Positions 11,011 to 22,474 of a DNA stretch of 64,000 nt are shown here, piece after piece (position 1 is the first letter of the stretch; each line of letters begins with the position of its first letter). Position numbers and translations under genes: made by a program. The stretch is taken from assembly GCF_051014445.1 (NCBI RefSeq), contig NW_027488369.1:13100001-13164000 (forward strand). The letters are read 5' to 3'. This DNA comes from Colletes latitarsis (Eukaryota; Arthropoda; Insecta; Hymenoptera; Colletidae). Below the pieces are notes generated by a model. The model worked only from the letters and a program-made list of their open reading frames with translations, was not told where the DNA came from and ran no database searches.

Positions 11011-13087
11011 ACCACGTAGTGAAGTGGTACCACACTGAAACTGTCAATTAAACTTGGTTGCGATTAATATTTTAGAGGATAGCGCCGGTTATGTCTCGGT
11101 TAGGTCTGGTATTTGCCCTCAACTGGCTCGTACTTCCGCGTTTTTCGCATACTTGTTGGCCAGATCCTGTGCTTTTTCTGTTTTGGATCCCGTAGTAATG
11201 AGGTTCCACACCGAAACAGTCAATTAAACTGGATGCGATTAATATTTTAGAGGATAACGCCGGTTATGTCTCGGGTAGGTCTGGGATTTGTCCTCATCTG
11301 ACGCGTACTTACACGTTTTTCGCATACTTGGCCAGATCCTGGGATTTTTCTGTTTTGGATCCCGTAGTAATGAGGTTCCACACCGAAACAGTCAATTAAA
11401 CCTGGTTGCGAATAATATTTTAGTGGATAACGCTGGGTATGTCTGGGATAGTTCTGGTATTTGCAACCATCTGGCTCATACTTTCGCGTTTTTCTCATAG
11501 TTGTTGGCCAGATTCTGGGTTTTTTCTGGTTTGGATCCCGTAGTAATGTGGTTCCACACCGAAACAGTCAATTAAACCTGGTTGCGATTAATATTTTAGA
11601 GGATAACGCCGGTTATGTCTCGGTTAGGTCTGGTATTTGCCCTCAACTGGCTCGTACTTTCGCAGTTTTCGCATACTTGTTGGCCACATACTGGCCTTCT
11701 TCTGGCTTGGACTACGTAGTGAAGTGGTACCACACTGAAACTGTCAATTAAACCTGGTTGCGATTAATATTTTAGCGGATAACGCCTGTTATGTCTGGGT
11801 TAGCTATGGTGTTTGCCCTCGTCTGGCTCGTACTTTCGCATGTTTCGCATACTTGTTAGCCAGATCCTGGCCTTATTCTGGTTTGGATCACGTAGTAATG
11901 TGGTGCCACACTGAAACAGTCAATTAAACCTGGTTGCGATTAATATTTTAGTGGATAACGCCGGTTATGTCTGGGTTTGGTCTGGGATTTTCCCTGATGT
12001 GGCTCGTACTTTCGCGTTTCTCGCATTCTTGTTGGCCCGATCCTGGGATTTTTCTGGTTTGGATCTCGTAGTAATGTGGTTCCACAACGAAACAGTCAAT
12101 TAAACCTGGTTGAGATTAATATTTTAGCGGATAACGCCGGTTATGTCTGGGTTAGGTCTGGTATTTGCTACCATCTGGCACATACTTCCGCGTGTTTCGC
12201 ATACTTGTTGGTCAGATCCTGTGCTTTTTCTGTTTTGGATCCCGTAGTAATGAGGTTCCACACCGAAACAGTCAATTAAACTGGATGCGATTAATATTTT
12301 AGAGGATAACGCCGGTTATGTCTCGGGTAGGTCTGGGATTTGTCCTCATCTGACGCGTACTTACACGTTTTTCTCATACTTGGCCAGATCCTGGGATTTT
12401 TCTGGTTTGGATCTCGTAGTAATGTGGTACCACACTGAAACAGTCAATTAAACCTGGTTGCGATTAATATTTCAGAGGATAACGCCGGTTATGTCTCGGT
12501 TTGGTCTGGGATTTGCCATCATCTGGTTCGTACTTTCGCATTTTTCGCATACTTGTTGGCCAGATCCTGGCCTTTTTCTGGTCTGGATCACGTAGTAATG
12601 CGGTACCACACCGAAACGGTCAATTAAACCTGGTTGCGATTAATATTTTAGGGGATAACGCCGGTTATGTCTGGGTTAGTTCTGGTATTTGCAATCATCT
12701 GGCTCATACTTTCGCATTTTTCGCATACTTGTTGGCCAGATCCTAGGTTTTTTCTGGTTTGGATCCCGTAGTAATGTGGTTCCACAACGAAACTGTCAAT
12801 TAAACCTGGTTGAGATTAATATTTTAGAGGATAACGCCGGTTATGTCTCGGGTAGGTCAGGGATTTGTCCTCATCTGGCTCGTACTTTCGAGTTTTTCGC
12901 ATACTTGTTGGCCAGATCCTGGCCTTTTTCTGGTTTGGATCAGGTAGTAATGTGGTACCACACTGAAACAGTCAATAAAAGCTGGTTCCGATTAGTATTT
13001 TAGAGGATAACGCTGGTTATGTCTGTGTTAGTTCTGGTATTTGAAATCATCTGGCTCATACTTTCGCGTTTTTCGCACACTTGTTGG

Positions 13088-13112
13088 CCAGACCCTTTTC
13101 TCGTTTGGATCA
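13088..13112 (+). other. 6-bp-deleted subfamily marker GACCCTTTTCTCG
   Basis: The sequence reads GGCCAGACCCTTTTCTCG where related units read GGCCAGACCCTGGCCCTTTTCTGG. Six bases of the second dyad arm are gone. The same lesion recurs near 18.17, 28.19 and 31.15 kb, and in a changed form (GACCCATTTCTCG) near 28.70 kb. Confidence 0.85.
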
Positions 13113-13989
13113 CGTAGTAATGTGGTACCACACTGAAACAGTCAATAGAAGCTGGTTCCGATAAGTATTTTTGAGGATAACGCCGGTTATGTCTCGGGTA
13201 GGTCAGGGATGTGTCCTCATCTGGCTCGTACTTTCGAGTTTTTCGCATACCTGTTGGCCAGATCCTGGCCTTTTTCTGGTTTGGATCAGGTAGTAATGTG
13301 GTACCACACTGAAACAGTCAATAAAAGCTGGTTCCGATTAGTATTTTAGAGGATAACGCTGGTTATGTCTGTGTTAGTTCTGGTATTTGCAATCATCTGG
13401 CTCATACTTTCGCGTTTTTCGCATACTTGTTGACAAGATCCTGGGTTTTTTCTGTTTTGGATCCCGTAGTAATGAGGTTCCACACCGAAACAGTCAATTA
13501 AACTGGTTGCGATTAATATTTTAGAGGATAACGCCGGTTGTGTCTCGGGTAGGTCTGGGATTTGTCCTTATCTGGCTCGTACTTTTGCGTTTTTCGCATA
13601 CTTGTTGGCCAGATCCTGGCCTTTTTCTGGTTTGGATCACGTAGTAATGCGGCACAACACCGAAACAACCAATTAAACCTGGTTGCGATTTATATTTTAG
13701 AGGATAACGCTGGTTATGTCTCGGGTAGGTCTGGGATTTGTCCTTATCTGGCTCGTACTTTCGCGTTTTTCGCATACTTGTTGGCCAGATCCTGGCCTCT
13801 TTCTGGTTTGGATCACGTAGTAATGCGGTACAACACCGAAACAGTCAATTAAACCTGGTTGCGATAAATATTTTAGAGGATAACGCTGGTTATGTCTCGG
13901 TTAGGTCTGGGATTAGCCCCCATCTGGCTCGTACTTTCGCGTTTTTCTCATAGTTGTTGGCCAGATCCTGGGTTTTTTCTGGTTTGGAT

Positions 13990-15790
13990 CACGTAGTAAT
14001 GTGGTACCACACTGTCAATAAAAGCTGGTTCCGCTTAGTATTTTAGAGGATAACGCTGGTTATGCCTGGGATTGTTCTGGTATTTGCAATCATCTGGCTC
14101 ATACTTTCGCGTTTTTCGCACACTTGTTGGCCAGACCCTGGCCCTTTTCTGGTTTGGATCAGGTAGTAATGTGGTACCACACTGAAACAGTCAATAGAAG
14201 CTGGTTGCTATAAGTATTTTAGAGGATAACGCTAGTTATGTCTGGGTTAGTTCTGGTATTTGCTATCATCTGGCACATACTTTCGCGTTTTTCGCACACT
14301 TGTTGGCCAGACCCTGGCCCTTTTCTGGTTTGGATCAGGTAGTAATGTGGTACCACACTGAAACAGTCAATAGAAGCTGGTTCCGATTAGTATTTTAGAG
14401 GATAACGCTGGTTATGTCTGTGTTAGTTCTGGTATTTGCAATCATCTGGCTCATACTTTCGCGTTTTTCGCATACTTGTTGACAAGATCCTGGGTTTTTT
14501 CTGGTTTGGATCCCGTAGTAATGAGGTTCCACACCGAAACAGCCAATTAAACTGGTTGGGATTAATATTTTAGAGGATAACGCCGGTTATGTCTCGGGTA
14601 GGTCTGGTATTTGCCCTCATCTCGCTCGTACTTTCGCATTTTTCGCTTACTTGTTGGCCTGATCCTAGCCTTTTTACGGTTTGGATCACGTAGTAATGCG
14701 GTACCACACCGAAACAGTCAACTAAACCTGGGTGCTATTAATATTTTAGAGGTTAACGCTGGTTATGTCTCGGTTAGGTCTGGGATTTGTCCTCATCTGA
14801 CTCGTACTTTCACGTTTTTCGCATACTTGTTGGCCAGATCCTGGGGTTTTTCTGGTTTGGATCACGTAGTAATGTGGTACCATACTGTCAATAAAAGCTG
14901 GTTCCGCTTAGTATTTTAGAGGATAACGCTGGTTATGCCTGGGATTGTTCTGGTATTTGCAATCATCTGGCTCATACTTTCGCGTTTTTCGCACACTTGT
15001 TGGCCAGACCCTGGCCCTTTTCTGGTTTGGATCAGGTAGTAATGTGGTACCACACTGAAACAGTCAATAGAAGCTGGTTGCTATAAGTATTTTAGAGGAT
15101 AACGCTAGTTATGTCTGGGTTAGTTCTGGTATTTGCTATCATCTGGCACATACTTTCGCGTTTTTCGCACACTTGTTGGCCAGACCCTGGCCCTTTTCTG
15201 GTTTGGATCAGGTAGTAATGTGGTACCACACTGAAACAGTCAATAAAAGCTGGTTCCGATTAGTATTTTAGAGGATAACGCTGGTTATGTCTGTGTTAGT
15301 TCTGGTATTTGCAATCATCTGGCTCATACTTTCGCGTTTTTCGCATACTTGTTGGCCAGATCCTGGCCTTTTTCTGGTTTGGATCACGTAGTAATGCGGT
15401 ACCACACCGAAACAGTCAATTAAACCTGGTTGCGATAAATATTTTAGAGGATAACGCTGGTTATGTCTCGGTTAGGTCAGGGATTTGTCCTCATCTGGCT
15501 CGTACTTTCGCATTTTTCGCATTCTTGGTGGCCAGATCCTGGCCTTTTTCTGGTTTGGATCACGTAGTAATACGGCACAACACCGAAACAGTCAATTAAA
15601 CCTGGTTGGGATTTATATTTTAGAGGATAACGCTGGTTATGTCTCGGGTAGGTCTGGGATTTGTCCTTATCTGGCTCGTACTTTCGCGTTTTTCGCATAC
15701 TTGTTGGCCAGATCCTGGGCTTTTTCTGGTTTGGATCACGTAGTAATGTGGTACCACACTGTCAATAAAAGCTGGTTCCGCTTAGTATTT
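13990..15790 (+). repeat. Partial 5-monomer higher-order repeat (~873 bp)
   Basis: A marker segment reading CACACTGTCAATAAAAGC, then CCGCTTAGTATTTTAG, then ATGCCTGGGATTG begins near 14.01, 14.88 and 15.75 kb. The first and second copies also share the next two monomers, which contain GTTGCTATAAG and AACGCTAGTTATG. The spacing is five monomers less about 7 bp, of which 6 bp is the marker deletion. The monomers in the second half of each unit differ between copies, so the repeat is only partly homogenised. Confidence 0.7.
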
Positions 15791-18700
15791 TAGAGGATAA
15801 CGCTGGTTATGCCTGGGATTGTTCTGGTATTTGCAATCATCTGGCTCATACTTTCGCGTTTTTCGCATACTTGTTAGCCCGATCCTGGGTTTTTTCTGTT
15901 TTGGATCTTGTAGTAATGAGGTTCCACACCGAAACAGTCAATTGAACTGGTTGCGATTAATATTTTAGGGGATAACGCCGGTTATGTCACGGTTAGGTCT
16001 GGGATTTGCCCTCATCTGCCTCGTACTTTCGCACGTTTCGCATACTTGTTGGCCAGATCCTGGGCTTTTTCTGGTTTGGATCACGTAGTAATGTGGTACC
16101 ACACTGTCAATAAAAGCTGGTTCCGCTTAGTATTTTAGAGGATAACGCTGGTTATGCCTGGGATAGTTCTGGTATCTGCAATCATCTGGCTCATACTTTC
16201 GCGTTTTTCACATACTTGTTGGCCAGATCCTGGGTTTTTTCTGGTTTGGATCCCGTAGTAATGTGGTTCCACACCGAAACAGTCAATTAAACCTGGTTGC
16301 GATTAATATTTTAGGGGATAACGCCGGTTACGTCTCGGTTAGGTCTGGGATTTTCCCTCATCTAGCCCGTACTTTCGCGTTTTTCGCATTCTTGTTAGCC
16401 CGATCCTGGGATTTTTCTGGTTTGGATCACGTAGTAATGTGTTACAACACTGAAACAGTCATTAAAAGCATGTTCCGATTCGTATTCTAGAGGATAACGC
16501 CGGTTACGTCTCGGGTAGGTCTGGGATTTGTCCTCATCTGGCTCGTACTTTCGCGTTTTTCGCATACTTGCTGGCCAGATCCTGGCCTTTCTTTGGCTTG
16601 GATCACGTAGTAATGTGGTACCACACTGAAACAGTCAATAGAAGCTGGTTTCGCTTAGTAGTTTAGAGGATAACGCTGGTTATGCCTGGGTTAGTTCTGG
16701 TATTTGCAATCATCTGGCTTATACTTTCGCGTTTTTCGCATACTTGTTAGCCAGATCCTGGGTGTGTTCTGGTTTGGATCCCGTAGTAATGTGGTTCCAC
16801 ACCGAAACAGTCAATTAAACCTGGTTGCGATTAATATTTTAGGGGATAACGCCGGTTACGCCTCGGTTAGGTCTGGGATTTTCCCTCATCTGGCTCGTAC
16901 TTTCGCGTTTTTCGCATTCTTGTTGGCCCGATCCTGGGATTTTTCTGGTTTGGATCACGTAGTAATGTGTTACAACACTGAAACAGTCATTAAAACCATG
17001 TTCCGATTCGTATTCTAGAGGATAACGCTGGTTATGTCAGGGTTAGTTCTGGAATTTGCAATCATCTGGCTCATACTTTCGCATTTTTCGCATACTTGTT
17101 GGCCAGATCCTAGCCTTTTTCTGGTTTGGATCACGTAGTAATGCGGTACCACACCGAAACAGTCAATTAAACCTGGTTGCGATTAATATTTTAGCGGATA
17201 ACGCCGGTTATGTCTCGGTTTGGTCTGGGATTTGCCCTCAACTGGCTCGTACTTTCGCATTTTGCGCATACTTGTTGGCCAGATCCTGGCCTTTTTCTGG
17301 TCTGGATCACGTAGTAATGCAGTACCACACCGAAACAGTCAATTAAACCTGGTTGCGATTAATATTTTAGAGGATATCGCTGGTTATGTCTGGGTTAGTT
17401 CTGGTATTTGCAATCATCTGGCTCATACTTTCGCATTTTTCGCATACTTGTTGGCCAGATCCTGGCCTCTTTCTGGTTTGGATCATCGTAGCAATGCGGT
17501 ACCACACCGATACAGTCAATTACACCTGGTTGCGATTAATATTTTAGGGGATAAAGCCGGTTACGTCTCGGTTAGGTATGGGATTTTCCCTCATCAGGCT
17601 CGTACTTTCGCATTTTTCGCATTCTTGTTGGCCCGATACTGGGCTTTTTCTGGTTTGGATCAGGTTGTAATGTGGTGCCACACTGAAACAGTCATTAAGA
17701 GCATGTTCCGATGCGTATTTTAGAGGATAACGCCGGTTATGTCTCGGTTAGGTCTGGGATTTGCCCTCATCTGGATCGTACTTTCGCATTTTTCGCATAC
17801 TTGTGGGCCAGACCCTGGGTTTTTTCTGGTTTGGATCGCGTAGTAATGTGGTTCCACAACGAAACAGTCAATTTATCCTGGTTGCGATTAATATTTTAGA
17901 GGATAACGCCGGTTATGTCTCGGATAGGTCTGGTATTTGCCCTCATCTGGCTCGTACTTTCGCATTTTTCGCATACTTGTTGGCCACATCCTGGCCTTCT
18001 TCTGGCTTGGACCACGTAGTAAAGTGGTACCACACTGAAACAGTCAATTAAACCTGGTTCCGATTAATACTTTAGAGGATAACGCTGGTTATGCCTGGGT
18101 TAGTTCTGGTATTTGAAATCATCTGGCTCATACTTTCGCGTTTTTCGCACACTTGTTGGCCAGACCCTTTTCTCGTTTGGATCACGTAGTAATGTGGTAC
18201 CACACTGAAACAGTCAATAGAAGCTGGTTCCGATAAGTATTTTAGAGGATAACGCTGGTTATGTCAGGGTTAGTTCTGGTATTTGCAAACATCTGGCTCA
18301 TACTTTCGCGTTTTTCGCATACTTGTTGACCAGATCCTGGGTTTTTTCTGTTGCGGATCCCGTAGTAATGAGGTTCCACACCGAACCAGTCAATTAAACT
18401 GGTTGCGATTAATATTTTAGAGGATAACGCCGGTTATGTCTCGGGTAGGTCTGGGATTTGTCCTTATCTGGCTCGTACTTTCGCGTTTTTCGCATACTTG
18501 TTGGCCAGATCCTGGCCTTCTTCTGGCTTGGACCACGTAGTAAAGTGGTACCACACTGAAACAGTCAATTAAACCTGGTTGCGATTTATATTTTAGAGGA
18601 TAACGCTGGTTATGTCTCGGGTAGGTCTGGGATTTGTCCTTATCTGGCTCGTACTTTCGCGTTTTTCGCATACTTGTTGGCCAGATCCTGGCCTTTTTCT

Positions 18701-18980
18701 AATTTGGATCACGTAGTAATGTGGTACCACACTGAAACAGTCAATTAACCCTCGTTCAGATTAGTATTTTAGAGGATAGCGCTGGTTATGCCTGGGTTAG
18801 TTCTGGTATTTGCAATCATCTGCCTCATACTTTCGCGTTTGTCGCATACTTGTTGGCCAGATCCTGGCCTTTTTCTGGTTTGGATCACGTAGTAATGTGG
18901 TACCACACTGAAACAGTCAATAGAAGCTGGTTCCGATTTGTATTTTAGAGGATATCGCTGGTTATGTCTGGGATAGTTCT
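15495..18980 (+). repeat. Higher-order block B, copy 1 (~3.49 kb)
   Basis: This block is paralogous to 28834-31966. The offset is 13339 bp from 15495 to about 16.57 kb, 12810 bp from about 17.10 to 18.11 kb, and 12986 bp from about 18.12 to 18.98 kb. The first change means this copy has three monomers (about 529 bp, roughly 16.57-17.10 kb) that copy 2 lacks. The second means copy 2 has one extra monomer near 30.9-31.1 kb. Diagnostic features shared by both include GTTAGCCCGATCC, AGGTATGGGATTTTCC, a GTGGGCCAGACC unit and GAACCAGTCAATTAAACTGG. Confidence 0.83.
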
Positions 18981-21900
18981 GGTATTTCTAATCATCTGGC
19001 TCGTACTTTCGCGTTTTTCGCATACTTGTTGGCCAGATCCTGGCCTCTTTCTGGTTTGGATCACGTAGTAATACGCCACAACACCGAAACAGTCAATTAA
19101 ACCTGGTTGCGATTTATATTTTAGAGGATAACGCTGGTTATGTCTCGGGTAGGTCTGGTATTTGCAATCATCTGGCTCATACTTTCGCGTTTTTCGCATA
19201 CTTGTTGGCCAGATCCGGGGTTTTTTCTGGTTTGGATCCCGTAGTAATGTGGTTCCACACCGAAACAGTCAATTAAACCTGGTTGCGATTAATATTTTAG
19301 GGGATAACGCCGGTCACGTCTCGGTTAGGTCTGGGAGTTTCCCTCATCTGGCTCGTACTTTCGCGTTTTTCGCATTCTTGTTGGCCCGATCCTGGGATTT
19401 TTCTGGTTTGGATCACGTTGTAATGTGTTACAACACTGAAACAGTCACTAAAAGCATGTTCCGATTCGTATTCTAGAGGATAACGCTGGTTATGTCAGGG
19501 TTAGTTCTGGAATTTGCAATCATCTAGCTCGTACTTTCGCATTTTTCGCATACTTGGCCAGATCCTGGCCTTTTTCTGGTTTGGATCACGTAGTAATGCG
19601 GTACCACACCGAAACAGTCAATGAAACCTGGTTGCGATTAATATTTTAGAGGATATCGCTGGTTATGTCTGGGTTAGTTCTGGTATTTCCAATCATCTGG
19701 CTCGTACTTTCGCGTTTTTCGCATACTTGTTGGCCAGATCCTGGCCTCTTTCTGGTTTGGATCATCGTAGCAATGCGGTACCACACCGAAACAGTCAATT
19801 ACACCTGGTTGCGATTAATATTTTAGGGGATAACGCCGGTTACGTCTCGGTTAGGTCTGGGATTTTCCCTCATCAGGCTCGTACTTTCGCATGTTTCGCA
19901 TTCTTGTTGGCCCGATCCTGGGCTTTTTCTGGTTTGGATCACGTTGTAATGTGATACCTCACTGAAACAGTCATTAAAAGCATGTTCTGATGCGTATTTT
20001 TGAGGATAACGCTGGTTATGTCAGGGTTAGTTCTGGTATTTGCAATCATATGGCTCATATATTCGCGTTTTTCGCATACTTGTTGGCCAGATCCTGGGCT
20101 TCTTCAGGTTTGGATCTCGTAGTAATGTGGTACCACACCGAAACAGTCAATTAAACTGGTTGCGATTCATATTTTAGAGGATAACGCCGGTTATGTCTCG
20201 GGTAGGTCTGGGATTTGTCCTCATCTGGCTCGTACTTTCGCGTTTTTTGCATACTTGTTGGCCAGATCCTTGCCTTTTTCTGGCTTGGACCACGTAGTAA
20301 TGTGGTACCACACCGAAACAGTCAATTAAACCTGGTTGCGAATAATATTTTAGAGGATAACGCCGGTTATCGCTCGCTTAGGCCTGGGATTTGCCCTCAT
20401 CTGGATCGTACTTTCGCATTTTTCGCATACTTGTTGGCCAGACCCTGGGTTTTATCTGGTTTGGATCCCGCAGTAATCTGGTTCCACAACGAAACAGATA
20501 ATTTAACCGGGTTGCGATTAATATTTTAGAGGATAACGCCGGTTATGTCTCGGTTAGGTCTGGTATTTGCCCTCATCTGGCTCGTACTTTCGCATTTTTC
20601 GCATACTTGTTGGCCACATCCTGGCCTTCTTCTGGCTTGGACCACGTAGTAAAGTGGTACCACACCGAAACAGTCAATTAAACCTGGTTGCGAATAATAT
20701 TTTAGAGGATAACGCCGGTTATGGCTCGCTTAGGCCTGGGATTTGCCCTCATCTGGATCGTACTTTCGCATTTTTCGCATTCTTGTTGGCCCGATCCTGG
20801 GCTTTTTCTGGTTTGGATCACGTTGTAATGTGGTACCACACTGGAACAGTCAATTAAACCTGGTTCCGATTAATACTTTAGAGGATATCGCTGGTTATGC
20901 CTGGGTTAGTTCTGGTATTTGCAATCATCAGCCTCATACTTTCGCGTTTGTCGCATACTTGTTGGCCAGATCCTGGGTTTTTTCTGTTTTGGATCCCGTT
21001 GTAATGAGGTTCCACACTGAAACAGTCAATAGAAGCTGGTTCCGATAAGTATTTTAGAGGATAACGCTGGTTATGTCTGTGTTAGTTCTGGTAGTTGCAA
21101 TCATCTGGCTCATACTTTCGCGTTTTTCGCACACTTGTTGGCCAGACCCTGGCCCTTTTCTGGTTTGGATCACGTAGTAATGCGGTACCACACCGAAACA
21201 GTCAATGAAACCTGGTTGCGATTAATATTTTAGAGGATAACGCCGGTTATGTCACGGTTAGGTCTGGGATTTGCCCTCATCTGCCTCGTACTTTCGCACG
21301 TTTCGCATACTTGTTGGCCAGATCCTGGGCTTTTTCTGGTTCGGATCACGTAGTAACGTGTTACAACACTGAAACAGTCATTAAAAGCATGTTCCGATTC
21401 GTATTCTGGAGGATAACGCTGGTTATGTCAGGGTTAGTTCTGGAATTTGCAATCATCTGGCTCATACTTTCGCATTTTTCGCATACTTGTTGGCCAGATC
21501 CTGGCCTTTTTCTGGTTTGGATCACGTAGTAATGCGGTACCACACCGAAACGGTCAATTAAACCTGGTTGCGATTAATATTTTAGAGGATTACGCCGGTT
21601 ATGTCTCGGTTTGGTCTGGGATTTGCCCTCAACTGGCTCGTACTTGCGCATTTTGCGCATACTTGTTGGCGAGATCCTGGCCTTTTTCTGGTCTGGATCA
21701 CGTAGTAATGCAGTACCACACCGAAACAGTCAATTAAACCTGGTTGCGATTAATATTTTAGAGGATATCGCTGGTTATGTCTGGGTTAGTTCTGGTATTT
21801 GCAATCATCTGGCTCATACTTTCGCAATTTTCGCATACTTGTTGGCCAGATCCTGGCCTCTTTCTGGTTTGGATCATCGTAGCAGTGCGGTACCACACCG

Positions 21901-22474
21901 AAACAGTCAATTACACCTGGTTGCGATTAATATTTTAGGGGATAACGCCGGTTACGTCTCGGTTAGGTCTGGGATATTCCCTCATCAGGCTCGTTCTTTC
22001 GCGTTTTTCGCATACTTGTTGGCCAGATCCTTGCCTTTTGTCTGGCTTGGACCACGTAGTAATGTGGTACCACACCTAAACAGTCAATTAAACCTGTTTG
22101 CGAATAATATTTTAGAGGATAACGCCGGTTATGTCTCGGGTAGGTCTGGGATTTGTCCTCATCTGGCTCGTACTTTCGCGTTTTTCGCATACTTGTTGGC
22201 CAGATCCTTGCCTTTTTCTGGCTTGGACCACGTAGTAATGTGGTACCACACCGAAACAGTCAATTAAACCTGTTTGCGAATAATATTTTAGAGGATAACG
22301 CCGGTTATGTCTCGGTTAGGTCTGAGATTTGCCCTCATCTGGATCGTACTTTCGCATTTTTCGCATACTTGTTGGCCAGACCCTGGGTCTTTTCTGGTTT
22401 GGATCCCGCAGTAATGTGGTTCCACAACGAAACAGTCAATTTAACCTGGTTGCGATTAATATTTTAGAGGATAA
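18780..22474 (+). repeat. Higher-order block C, copy 1 (3695 bp, 21 monomers)
   Basis: This is the first of three consecutive copies, starting at CGCTGGTTATGCCTGGG followed by CATCTGCCTCATAC and GCGTTTGTCGC. It matches 22475-25992 at offset 3695 until about 22.1 kb, with roughly ten single-base differences noticed by eye. It contains one monomer near 22.11-22.28 kb (marker GGGTAGGTCTGGG, then CTTGGACCACG) that copy 2 lacks, after which the offset falls to 3518. It also has a private 1-bp gain at 22040 (CCTTTTGTCTGG against CCTTTTTCTGG). Confidence 0.92.

Larger units (their letters stand above)
9700..18780 (+). repeat. Satellite domain II: poorly ordered monomers with short local repeats
   Basis: Satellite continues without a break but higher-order structure is weaker. 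Local repeats are visible: about 12881-13040 and 13227-13390 are adjacent two-monomer copies at 346 bp spacing, with a rare TTTCGAGTTTTTCG marker. The CACACTGTCAATAAAAG deletion monomer followed by ATGCCTGGGATTG recurs near 14.01, 14.88 and 15.75 kb at about 873-874 bp, which is five monomers. Two units near 11.33 and 12.38 kb share a 3-bp loss in CATACTTGGCCAG. The stretch from 15495 on belongs to a block repeated at 28.8 kb. Confidence 0.75.

Noticed and set aside
16470..16485. Pol III B-box resemblance in GTTCCGATTCG
   Set aside because: The match to GGTTCGANTCC needs an extra base inside the core, there is no A box at proper spacing, and no tRNA-like fold is visible.
21611..22267. Longest open reading frame (218 codons), apparently a repetitive protein
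   Set aside because: It runs through three to four satellite monomers and exists only because one GGATCATCGTAGCA unit and a private inserted base at 22040 shift frame past the usual stops. The paralogous copy at 25306 lacks the insertion and is shorter. No codon bias, start context or domain supports a gene.
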